Position numbers and translations under genes: made by a program | Shown: piece after piece, positions 26,748 to 34,427 of the stretch | How positions within the stretch are numbered: the first letter of the stretch is position 1 | Layout of the letters: every line of letters starts with the position of its first letter | The notes under the pieces: model-generated | Databases searched by the model: none | Told to the model about the DNA's origin: nothing | Seen by the model: the letters and a program-made list of their open reading frames with translations, nothing else | Assembly: GCF_009806555.1 (NCBI RefSeq) | Contig: NZ_VUOK01000021.1 | Location: forward strand, 1 to 64,000 | Reading direction: 5' to 3' | DNA from: Methylobacterium sp. 2A | GTDB lineage: Bacteria > Pseudomonadota > Alphaproteobacteria > Rhizobiales > Beijerinckiaceae | DNA: 64,000 nucleotides

Positions 26748-27152
26748 ATGGACGAGAAGCGTGTGACCGGCGAGGTCAGGAAAGTGGCGGGCCAGGTCGA
26801 GGGCGCCGTAGGCGACCTGACCGGCGACAGGCAGACCAAGGCGGAGGGGCAGGCGACCGAGCTGCGCGGCACCGTCGAGAACCTGGCCGGGCAGGCCAAG
26901 GACGTGGCAAGCGACCTCGCGGGCCAGGCGAGCCAGGCCGCCGGACAGGCGGGCGACATCGCGCGCGAGGCCCTGCGGACCGGCCGCGAGAGGCTGCCGG
27001 GCAGTGACGAGGTCTATCGGCGCGGCAGCGAAGCCTACCGACGCGGCAACGAGGCCGTCCGGGGCCACGTGGGCGAGACACCGCTGGTCGCGCTTCTGGC
27101 AGCGCTCGGCGTGGGATACCTGCTCAGCCTGCTCATCCACGGGCGGGACTGA
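26748..27152 (+). CDS. CsbD-like protein with C-terminal membrane anchor
   Basis: The 134-residue protein opens with the CsbD pattern MDEKRVTGEVRKVAGQVEG and continues with repeats of Gly-Gln-Ala/Asp (LAGQAKDVASDLAGQASQAA), which form a long flexible helix. A membrane segment at about 113-130 (LVALLAALGVGYLLSLLI) ends the protein. ATG 26748 has a GAGGAA motif five bases upstream; the in-frame ATG at 26736 does not. It is divergent from the EcfG-promoter gene, and a nested inverted repeat follows its stop. CsbD proteins are stress markers without a known activity. Confidence 0.75.
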   Translation: MDEKRVTGEVRKVAGQVEGAVGDLTGDRQTKAEGQATELRGTVENLAGQAKDVASDLAGQASQAAGQAGDIAREALRTGRERLPGSDEVYRRGSEAYRRGNEAVRGHVGETPLVALLAALGVGYLLSLLIHGRD

Positions 27153-27182
27153 GACTTAGGGGCGGCCATCGCTCGCCAGGCT

Positions 27183-27273
27183 CATGCTTCAGGCGTGCCG
27201 CCGACGGGGCCCGGAGTGCCCGACGCTTCGGGCACCCGTAGCCGCGCGAACCGCCGAGCCGGGCTGAAGCATG
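27183..27273. repeat. Nested inverted repeat after the CsbD-like gene
   Basis: An outer pair (CATGCTTCAG at 27183-27192, complement at 27264-27273) encloses a hairpin with 8-bp arms (27216-27223 and 27228-27235, GTGCCCGA). It starts 30 bp after the CsbD stop and could fold as a cruciform or act in termination. Confidence 0.5.
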
Positions 27274-27334
27274 CGGATATGGCGTAACGGCTGCCGTGCA
27301 TCGCCGATGGGTGGCCGTCCCACTCATCGCCGCG

Positions 27335-27585
27335 TCAGTGCAAGGAGCGCACGGCCGCCGCTTGTCGCGACCGGTCGGCAAGTGACCCGAAGCCGGCGCC
27401 CCTCGCGACCGTGACCCAGGTCCCGCACGCGGCCATCACGTCGCGAAGGATGGCCACGCTCTCCTCGACCTCGGCCAGGGTCCCAAGCTTACGCGTCGGA
27501 AGACCTTGCCGGAGGCGAGCACCGCGATGACCGCAAATAGCCCGTCGGGCATGTCGACGATGCGGCACTCGACCGGCTTGACCAT
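27335..27585 (-). pseudogene. Small conserved hypothetical gene with frameshift
   Basis: From ATG 27585 a good protein start (MVKPVECRIVDMPDGLFAVI...VFRR) runs about 31 codons. Near 27485-27500 the protein-like sequence jumps to another frame and continues as LGTLAEVEESVAILRDVMAACG to a stop at 27335. Joined, the two parts would make about 82 residues of a small soluble protein of a type common in Methylobacterium. Neither part alone is a sensible gene. A one-base indel near the GTAAGCTTGGG stretch would restore it. I cannot name the family. Confidence 0.45.
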
Positions 27586-27605
27586 GATCCCGTGCGTCCG
27601 ACGGC

Positions 27606-27851
27606 TCAGGCCATGAGGCGGCGGGTGTCGGCGGCGACCAACTCCCGGTAGCGCGCGACAACCTGATCGTGGGATCCACCCATCATCAAGGTGTTGGCGG
27701 CCTCCATCGCGGCGACGACCTTCTCGCCGACCATCGACACTATCTCGGCCTGCGCGTCAGCGCCGCCCCAGGCGATGCGCACCAGCCGCAACTCGATGAC
27801 TCTCTGCGCCTCCGCGGGAAGCAGGAACGCGGCACAGAAGGGGTTCAGCAT
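27606..27851 (-). CDS. Hypothetical protein (81 aa)
   Basis: The 81-residue product starts MLNPFCAAFLLPAEAQRVI and is helical throughout, ending VVARYRELVAADTRRLMA. Its amphipathic profile resembles small proteins found beside polyhydroxyalkanoate phasins in Rhizobiales, but I cannot assign a family. ATG 27851 was chosen over the longer frame to 27968 because the extension is Pro/Arg-rich shadow sequence. It lies directly upstream of the frameshifted small gene on the same strand, so the two may have formed an operon. Confidence 0.5.
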   Translation of the reverse strand: MLNPFCAAFLLPAEAQRVIELRLVRIAWGGADAQAEIVSMVGEKVVAAMEAANTLMMGGSHDQVVARYRELVAADTRRLMA

Positions 27852-28081
27852 GGGGTCTCCGAAGGGGGCGACGCAACCGACAACGCGAGGGGAGTCACCG
27901 CGTTGACGGCGGACGCTTACGTAGACGGCGCCGCCCCTGGCGCCCGGGGGCGCTCCCGGCCACATCAACGCGGCATTAAGGATGATCCCTCGAACCGTTC
28001 AGGGACAACCTCCGACGAAAACGCCGCGTAAGGCATCCGCAGCCATAAAACAGGCAACGACAACGCTTGGGGGACGCCCCG

Positions 28082-29614
28082 ATGGCCTTTCCGCTCCGTC
28101 ATGCGCGACGGCTGCGTTCCGCCCGCACCTGGATCGCGACGGGCGTGCTCGCCCCCATCGGGATGCTCACGGTTTCGGGGCTGATGCTGCTCGACCTGCG
28201 GCGGGACGCCTGGGACAAGGCCGAGCAAACGTCGAGGAACCTGCTTCAGGTCATCGAGCGCGACATCGCCAGGAACGTCGAGATCGTCGACCTGTCGCTG
28301 CACGCCGTCGTAGACAACCTGAAGGCACCCGGCGTGGCCGAGGCCACGCCCGAGATGCGCCAGCTCATCCTGTTCGACAGGGCCGCGACGGCCCGCGATC
28401 TAGGCGTGATGTTCGTGCTCGACGAGGACGGCGACAGCGTCGTAGAGGCTGCCCAGGTCCCCGCCCGCAAGGTGAACTACAAGGACCGGGACTACTTCCA
28501 GGCGCACCGGGCGAGCGCCGGCCTCGGGCTCTACATCAGCCGGCCGCTCGTCTCCCGGCTGACCGGGGACCGCATGATCGTGCTCAGCCGCCGCATCGAC
28601 AAGGCGGACGGCTCCTTCGGCGGCATCGTTCTGGCCACCCTGAGGCTCAGCTACTTCAGCCGCCTGTTCGACCAGATCGGCCTCGGGCCGGAGGGTGCGA
28701 TCAACCTCTATCTGCGCGACGGCAGCCGCGTGATGCGCCATCCCTACGCCGAGGCCGACATCGGCGCGAGCATCGCCGGGACGCCGAACTTCGAGCGGTT
28801 CGTCCGCGAGCGCAGCGGCACCTTCGTGGGCACCTCGGCGCGCGACGGCGTCGAGCGGCACTACGCCTTCTCCCAGGTCGGCGACCTGCCGCTCGTGCTC
28901 AACGTCGCCCTCGCGACCGCCGACATCGAGGCCGGCTGGCGCGCCAAGGCCGCCGTCCTCGGCGCGACGGTCCTGGTCCTGTGCGGCGTGACCGTATTCC
29001 TGTCGCTCCTGTACGGGCGAGACCTGCGCCGGCGGGACGCGCTGCAGGCGGAACTCGCCCGGCTCTCCCTGACCGACGTCCTCACCGGGCTGCCGAACCG
29101 GCGCCGCTTCGAGCGGGTGTTCGAGCGCGCCTGGAGGGAGGCCGGGCGAACGGGCAAGCCGCTGTCGCTGCTCGTCGTCGATGCCGACCACTTCAAGCGC
29201 TGCAACGACCGCTACGGCCATGCGGTCGGGGACGAGGTGCTCAAGGGGCTCGCCCGCTGCCTCTCGACAAGCGTGCACAGGCCTGAGGACCTTGTGGCGC
29301 GGGTCGGCGGCGAGGAGTTCGTCATCCTCCTGCCCGAGACGGACGGGGCCGGGGCGCTGCGCGTCGCGGACAAGGTGCATGAAGGCGTCGCGACCCTCTC
29401 AGTTGCTTCGGCCGGTATCGGCGCCGGGGCCGTCACGGTGAGCATCGGCTTGGCGAGCGGCTTCGGCGACGACGTTGACGGCGGCGGTCTCTACCGCGAT
29501 GCCGACGCGGCGCTCTACACCGCCAAGGAAAGCGGCCGCAACCGAACCTGCCGCGCCGGAGGTGCCCGTCGAACCGCGGCGCCGGTCGAAGCGCTTCGTC
29601 TGGTCGGCTCCTGA
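28082..29614 (+). CDS. Cache-domain diguanylate cyclase
   Basis: This 510-residue inner-membrane enzyme has a membrane segment near 17-38, a periplasmic double-Cache-like sensor (about 45-290, with YKDRDYFQAHR and TGDRMIVLSRRI), a second membrane segment near 300-320 and a C-terminal GGDEF domain. The active site is GGEEF (409-413), and an RxxD inhibitory site (RPED, 400-403) sits exactly five residues before it, so product inhibition by c-di-GMP is predicted. The enzyme should make c-di-GMP in response to an external signal. ATG 28082 has GGGGA seven bases upstream. No EAL partner is nearby. Confidence 0.9.
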   Translation: MAFPLRHARRLRSARTWIATGVLAPIGMLTVSGLMLLDLRRDAWDKAEQTSRNLLQVIERDIARNVEIVDLSLHAVVDNLKAPGVAEATPEMRQLILFDRAATARDLGVMFVLDEDGDSVVEAAQVPARKVNYKDRDYFQAHRASAGLGLYISRPLVSRLTGDRMIVLSRRIDKADGSFGGIVLATLRLSYFSRLFDQIGLGPEGAINLYLRDGSRVMRHPYAEADIGASIAGTPNFERFVRERSGTFVGTSARDGVERHYAFSQVGDLPLVLNVALATADIEAGWRAKAAVLGATVLVLCGVTVFLSLLYGRDLRRRDALQAELARLSLTDVLTGLPNRRRFERVFERAWREAGRTGKPLSLLVVDADHFKRCNDRYGHAVGDEVLKGLARCLSTSVHRPEDLVARVGGEEFVILLPETDGAGALRVADKVHEGVATLSVASAGIGAGAVTVSIGLASGFGDDVDGGGLYRDADAALYTAKESGRNRTCRAGGARRTAAPVEALRLVGS

Positions 29615-29800
29615 ACCAAGATCGGCGGAAGAGGCTTTCCGAGGGCGGCGACCTGGGACGCCTTCGCGACCGAAGCGGGAGGAGAGGCTGAGATACGCGA
29701 TCCGGGCAGGCTTGCCTTCACCGCGCGGCGAGGATCCCGGATCGAACCTTCGGCGTTCCGGATGCCGAGCTCGGCCGAAAGCCGGCGCAGGGTTCCGGTT

Positions 29801-30250
29801 ATGTCGGCCTCACGCGTCTTCACGACCTTCGCAGGCAAGGTGGCCAAGTGGGCCGGGCACCCGCTCGCCTTCGCGCTCGGGGCGGCCTCACTCGTCGTGT
29901 GGGCGGCGAGCGGGCCGTACTTCCACTTCTCCGACACCTGGGAGCTCGTCATCAACACGGGCACCACCATCGTGACCTTTCTGATGGTGTTCCTGATCCA
30001 GAACTCGCAGAACCGGGACGGGGCGGCCATCCAGGCCAAGCTCGACGAGCTCATTCGGTCGAGCGCGGCCCAGAACCGCTACATCGGCATCGAGAACCTC
30101 ACCGAGGAGGAACTCGCCGAGCTTCGGCGGCGCTGCGAGACGCGCGCCCGCGCCGAGCGCCTGGACGACGCCCGGGAGGCCGCCGACGCCGCCGAGGCCC
30201 GCGCCCATGAGAAGGCGGCTCGTGCCGCGGCCGAGGCGGGAGGCGGCTAG
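29801..30250 (+). CDS. Low-affinity iron permease family protein (PF04120)
   Basis: The 149-residue protein starts MSASRVFTTFAGKVAKWAGHP and has two membrane segments (about 22-40 and 48-70) around ASGPYFHFSDTWELVINTG, then NSQNRDGAAIQAKLDELI and a charged Ala/Glu/Arg tail. This order is typical of the family named after yeast Fet4-like iron permeases, although bacterial members have no proven transport role. ATG 29801 fits the family N-terminus better than the in-frame ATG 29762. Its stop codon overlaps that of the convergent kinase gene (30247-30250). Confidence 0.78.
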   Translation: MSASRVFTTFAGKVAKWAGHPLAFALGAASLVVWAASGPYFHFSDTWELVINTGTTIVTFLMVFLIQNSQNRDGAAIQAKLDELIRSSAAQNRYIGIENLTEEELAELRRRCETRARAERLDDAREAADAAEARAHEKAARAAAEAGGG

Positions 30251-31242
30251 ACCCTAGGCCCGGGCAGAGGGATGGCAACGGCGACCCTCAAACCGTCCGG
30301 GTCGAAGGCGATATCGACCTTGGCGCCGACCTGGAGGGTCAACACGCGTTTGAGGAGCTGCGAGCCGAAGCCCTCGCGGGTCGGCAACGCGACGGGTGGC
30401 CCGTCGTGCTCGTTCCAGGTCCAGTGGAGCAACCGGCCGTCGGGACCGTCCTCGACCGACCATCTCACCTCCAGGCGCACATCCGGGTCGCCGAGCGCAC
30501 CGTGGCGGATGGCGTTCGTGGCCATCTCGTGCAGAGCCATGCCGACCGGGACCGCCAGCTCCGACGCGAGCACGACCGGTGGCCCGCTCAGGAAGATGCG
30601 CGTCCGTCCGGGCTCGTCGTAGGCGCGGAGCGCCGTCGACAGGAGCCCCTCGAACGAGACCGCCTGGGCGCGGTCGTCCGTGATCAGCGCGTGCGTCTGG
30701 GCGAGCGAGGCGATGCTTCCCGTGAACGCTTGCCGGAATTCGGCCAGACCGAGCGACGAGCGCAGGCTGGCGTCGAGCACGGCCTGTACGGTGGCGAGCG
30801 TATTCTTTACCCGATGGCGGAGCTCGCGCACCAATAGGTTCTGGCGGTCCTCGGCCGCGCGCCGCTCGGTTATGTCTCGCGGCGCCGAGACCCAGCGCGT
30901 GATGCAGCCGTCCATGTCTCGCATCGGCGTGATCAGCCACTCGACCATGTAGGTCGTGCCGTCCTTGCGGTGGTTGAGCGCCTCGCCTTGGGCGCACTCG
31001 CCGGCTTCGAGAGAGGCGCGCAGCCGGTTTAGCGCGGTCCGCTCCGTGCGGGGCCCTTGGAGGAGGCGCGGCGAACGGCCCAGAACCTCATGCGCCTCGT
31101 AGCCGGTCATGCGGGTGAAGGCGGAGTTGGCGTGTTCGATGTGAGGGCCCGGCTCGTCGAGTTCGGCCGAGGTGATGAGGATGGCCTCGCCAGCCACCTC
31201 GACCGCGGCCTTGAACACTTCCATCTCGGGCAGCGCCACCAT
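30247..31242 (-). CDS. PAS (degenerate LOV-like) HWE-family histidine kinase
   Basis: The 331-residue soluble kinase has one N-terminal PAS domain (about 12-130) and an HWE core with phosphoacceptor H143 in ELRHRVKNTLA, N box ALHEMATNAIRHGAL and WTWNEHDGPP. The PAS carries GRSPRLLQG at 55-63, the exact place of the photoactive GRNCRFLQG of LOV photoreceptors, but the Cys that forms the flavin adduct is Pro and the Asn is Ser. Classical blue-light chemistry is therefore excluded; another ligand or redox sensing remains possible. No response regulator is adjacent. ATG 31242 has a GAGGAT motif close upstream. Confidence 0.85.
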   Translation of the reverse strand: MVALPEMEVFKAAVEVAGEAILITSAELDEPGPHIEHANSAFTRMTGYEAHEVLGRSPRLLQGPRTERTALNRLRASLEAGECAQGEALNHRKDGTTYMVEWLITPMRDMDGCITRWVSAPRDITERRAAEDRQNLLVRELRHRVKNTLATVQAVLDASLRSSLGLAEFRQAFTGSIASLAQTHALITDDRAQAVSFEGLLSTALRAYDEPGRTRIFLSGPPVVLASELAVPVGMALHEMATNAIRHGALGDPDVRLEVRWSVEDGPDGRLLHWTWNEHDGPPVALPTREGFGSQLLKRVLTLQVGAKVDIAFDPDGLRVAVAIPLPGPRV

Positions 31243-31420
31243 CGCATCCTCACCCACCTCCAAGGCCGCGCCCCGAGTTGGTGTCGGTGCCGCGAGGCTG
31301 CACTTAACTTGTGTGGATTCCGCCGGTTGCCGACCGGGCGTTCGGCGACAGACGCTCATACCGCGCCCCGTCGCCGCAACCCCTGCGCCCAGGGCCGCGT
31401 GACGCCGGCAACCTCGATCC

Positions 31421-31444
31421 GGAACGCCCTGCTCCCATCCCGTT
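31421..31444 (+). promoter_or_regulatory. Possible EcfG-type promoter for the DUF3597 gene
   Basis: GGAAC at 31421-31425 and CGTT at 31441-31444 lie 46 bp before the DUF3597 start. The spacer is 15 bases, one short of the usual 16-17, so the match is only suggestive. Confidence 0.3.
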
Positions 31445-31490
31445 GTCGAGCGCTCGCCCCGGGCAAGGGCCCAGGACTACGGAGGAACCC

Positions 31491-31961
31491 ATGAGCATCT
31501 TCGGGTCGATCATATCAAAGATCTTCGGCGGCGGCGCGAGCGCCCAGGCGGCGACCCCGCACGCCTCAAAGGCGCCGAGCGTGTCGGCAGCGGCGCAGCG
31601 CTCGGACGGGCCGACCGGCTCGGCCAGCAGCGCCGCTGCGCCTTCGATGAGCGGCGCCCCGTCCCCGGTCGCGGCCGGTCCTTCAGGCGCCGGTCAGGCA
31701 AGCGTCGACGTGGGCCGGGTCGTCGCCGACCTCGCCTCCGAGAAGGGCCAGACCCTCGACTACAAGCGCTCCATCGTCGACCTCCTGAAGCTGCTCGACC
31801 TCGACAGCAGCCTGCAGGCGCGCAAGCAGCTCGCCGACGAGTTGCACTACACAGGCGACAAGGAGGACTCGGCCACGATGAACGTCTGGCTGCACAAGCA
31901 GGTGGTGCAGAAACTCGCCGAGAACGGCGGCAAGGTGCCGGACGACCTCAGGCACGCCTGA
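31491..31961 (+). CDS. DUF3597 domain protein
   Basis: The 156-residue product begins MSIFGSIISKIFGG, continues with a low-complexity Ala/Ser/Pro/Gly linker (about 15-80), and ends in a compact helical DUF3597 domain (about 82-156) with DYKRSIVDLLKLLDLDSSL and NVWLHKQVVQKLAENGGKVP. The function of the domain is unknown; it resembles a small helical fold with a Ser/Ala-rich tether. The start has GGAGGAACCC directly upstream of ATG 31491, and a weak EcfG-like promoter lies before it. No partner gene is evident. Confidence 0.82.
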   Translation: MSIFGSIISKIFGGGASAQAATPHASKAPSVSAAAQRSDGPTGSASSAAAPSMSGAPSPVAAGPSGAGQASVDVGRVVADLASEKGQTLDYKRSIVDLLKLLDLDSSLQARKQLADELHYTGDKEDSATMNVWLHKQVVQKLAENGGKVPDDLRHA

Positions 31962-32445
31962 CCGGGTCGGAAGCCGACATAGGGAACCGTGGGGTGGCCG
32001 GGGACTTCCCGGTCACCGACCGACGAAGTAGAGCATGACCGAGAAGAAGGGCCACAGGGGCGCGACGGCCAAGAAGGCGAACGCAAAGGCAGTCACGAGG
32101 GCAAATCCGACCCGCGGACCTCGTCGTCGGCCCAGGCCGAGCTCGGCAAGACAGGCGGCAAGAGCAAGTAGGAGTACCGCGCGGCGTCGAGGCGCTGCCG
32201 GCTCGCCACCACGAGGACGCCAACGGAGCGCGCACGTCGCCGCCTCACGTCGTCGTCCGCGGCGTCTCACCGCGATTTCCGAGCGACTGCCGCATGGGCC
32301 TCGCGATTCTGCACCGCCAATTCCCGATGCCACGCGGGCACCGAGCCGGCCGGCGTTGCCCGAGTCGTAATAAGCACGGGACCCTAACCGTCCGGGAGCG
32401 TTGTACCGGGTCGGTCGCAACCGGCGCATTCCCGGAGCGTTGCGT
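31962..32445. other. Stretch without a confident gene
   Basis: On the minus strand a frame ending at 32013 encodes a strongly hydrophobic tail (LVTAFAFAFLAVAPLWPFFS) with high third-position GC, but no credible start codon or ribosome-binding site. The antisense frame is Lys/Arg/Glu-rich. A short membrane peptide gene is possible but unproven. Confidence 0.35.
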
Positions 32446-34281
32446 ATGGAACAAGGTGTGGCGACGGCGGTGTTGTGCATCGTCGCCGGCGGGGTCACCG
32501 CGCAGGTCCTTGCCGCCCGGTTCCGCGTCCCGGCCATCGTCCTCCTGCTGGGACTGGGATACCTCGTCGGCCCCGTGCTTGGGCTTCTTCATCCTTCCGA
32601 GGCTTTCGGTGCAAACCTTCGCCCCTTGATCGGCCTCGCCGTGGCCGTCGTCGTGTTCGAGGGCGGCCTCGCCCTCGACTTCCGCGAGCTCAGGGCCGCC
32701 GGCGCGGGCGTGCTCCGGCTCACGGCTATCGCTTTGCCCATCAACTTCGTGTTGGGCACGCTCGCCGCCCACCTCATCGGCGGCATGCTCTGGGGACCGG
32801 CGGCCGTGTTCGGCGCGATTCTGGTGGTGACCGGTCCGACCGTCATCCTGCCGCTGCTGCGCCATGCTCGCCTGGAGCGGCGCTCGGCCGCGTTCCTGAA
32901 GTGGGAGGCCATCGTCAACGATCCGGTCGGAGCCATTCTGACCGCCATCGTCATCGAGATCCTGGTCGGCTCGGGTCACCGGTCGGGCGAACAAGCCGTG
33001 ACCGACCTGGTGCTGCACCTTGCCGAGGGAGCGGTGGCAGCAGCCATCCTGGGTGTCGGCTTTGCATTTCTGGTCGCCTGGGCCTTCAGACGGGATCTCG
33101 TCTCCGAGACCCTGAAGACGCCCGTGCTCCTGGCGCTCGCCCTCGTCGCCTATGCCGTGCCGAACCTCCTGATGCACGAGGCCGGGCTGATCGGCGCGAC
33201 CGTGTTAGGCATCGCGCTGGCCAACCTCCACGTCCCCGGCATCGGGGAGCTGCGGCGGTTCAAGGAAGCCCTCGTCGTCCTCCTGGTCTCCTGCCTGTTC
33301 GTCGTCCTCACGGCCGACCTGAACCTCGCGGTCCTCGGCAAGCTGTCCTTGCCGATCCTGGCGTTGACGGCCGCGACGCTGTTCGTGGTGCGACCGGCGT
33401 CGATCTGGCTGGCGACCTGGCGCAGCGACCTGACCTGGCGCGAGCGCCTGTTCGTCGGCTGGATCGGCCCGCGCGGCATCGTGGCGGCGGCGGTCGCCGG
33501 ACTGGCCGGCCCGAGACTGAGCGAGGCGGGCTACGCCGGCGGCGACCTGATCCAGCCGACGGTGTTCGCCGTCATCGTCGCGACGGTGTTCGCCCACGGC
33601 TTCTCGCTTGCGCCGCTCGCGCGTCGGCTTGGGCTCTCGGTCGCGGCCGACGCGGAGCGCCTGGCCATTGTGGGCGCCTCGCCCTGGTCGAGCGACCTCG
33701 CCGTGACGCTCCACCAGGCCGGCGTTCCGGTGCTTCTTGTCGACACCTATCCCGGAGCCCTGCGCGCGGCCCGGTCCGCGGGCGTGCCGACGCTGCAGGC
33801 CGAGCTTCTCTCGCGCCACGCGGAGGAGGGCTTGGCCGATCAGCCGCCGGATTACCTGCTCGCGGCGACCCGGGACGAGCTCTACAACGCCTTGGTCTGC
33901 ACCCGGCTCGGCCCCGAGCTCGGGCGGGAGCGGGTGTACCAGCTGGCGCCCTCGGCCAACCACCTCCTGCACGCCGAGACCGGCGTGAGCCGGGACCTGC
34001 GCGGCAAGGTGCTCTCGGACGGCGGTCTGGACTTCGAAACCCTGGCCGAACGGCATGGCGCCGGCTGGCGCTTCTCGGTCGCGCCCGCCGGCGCAGGGGA
34101 TGTTCTGGCCAACCCGTGTCTACTGGTCATCCGGTCCGGCGGCCGCCTCGACTTCCTGTCGCCTGAGCACGAGCTCGGCGAACCGGAGCAGGGTGACAGG
34201 CTGGTCCTGCTGTCGGCGCCCTGCAGGGACACCCGGCCAGCGTCCGATGCTCGGTCCCGCGCCGATGCACTCACCGGCTAG
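32446..34281 (+). CDS. CPA1-type cation:proton antiporter with cytoplasmic TrkA-N-like domain
   Basis: The 611-residue protein has about 11-12 membrane segments (residues 1-400) and a C-terminal soluble region (about 410-590) with a Rossmann-like opening (RLAIVGASPWSSDLAVTLHQAGVPVLLVD) resembling TrkA-N/RCK nucleotide-binding domains. The membrane part carries the antiporter core EAIVNDPVGAIL, whose Asn-Asp pair (ND) carries ions in CPA1 exchangers, and GWIGPRGIVAAAVAGL. It should exchange Na+ or K+ for protons across the inner membrane, perhaps gated by a nucleotide. ATG 32446 has GGAG nine bases upstream. Ion preference cannot be told from sequence. Confidence 0.88.
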   Translation: MEQGVATAVLCIVAGGVTAQVLAARFRVPAIVLLLGLGYLVGPVLGLLHPSEAFGANLRPLIGLAVAVVVFEGGLALDFRELRAAGAGVLRLTAIALPINFVLGTLAAHLIGGMLWGPAAVFGAILVVTGPTVILPLLRHARLERRSAAFLKWEAIVNDPVGAILTAIVIEILVGSGHRSGEQAVTDLVLHLAEGAVAAAILGVGFAFLVAWAFRRDLVSETLKTPVLLALALVAYAVPNLLMHEAGLIGATVLGIALANLHVPGIGELRRFKEALVVLLVSCLFVVLTADLNLAVLGKLSLPILALTAATLFVVRPASIWLATWRSDLTWRERLFVGWIGPRGIVAAAVAGLAGPRLSEAGYAGGDLIQPTVFAVIVATVFAHGFSLAPLARRLGLSVAADAERLAIVGASPWSSDLAVTLHQAGVPVLLVDTYPGALRAARSAGVPTLQAELLSRHAEEGLADQPPDYLLAATRDELYNALVCTRLGPELGRERVYQLAPSANHLLHAETGVSRDLRGKVLSDGGLDFETLAERHGAGWRFSVAPAGAGDVLANPCLLVIRSGGRLDFLSPEHELGEPEQGDRLVLLSAPCRDTRPASDARSRADALTG

Positions 34282-34427
34282 GCGGTCCAACGCGCCCGAC
34301 GTCCGCAATTCACCCGCAATCGTGCCGCATCGCCCCGGCCTGCCCACTTGGCCGCCGCGACCGAATCCCTGAAGCCACGTGCATCGGCGACGTCACCGCG
34401 GCCGTCGGTGGGCACGGCACGGACACG

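Noticed and set aside
32013..32250. Minus-strand hydrophobic peptide ending SVMLYFVGR
   Set aside because: High third-position GC in its last part is suggestive, but there is no usable start codon or ribosome-binding site.
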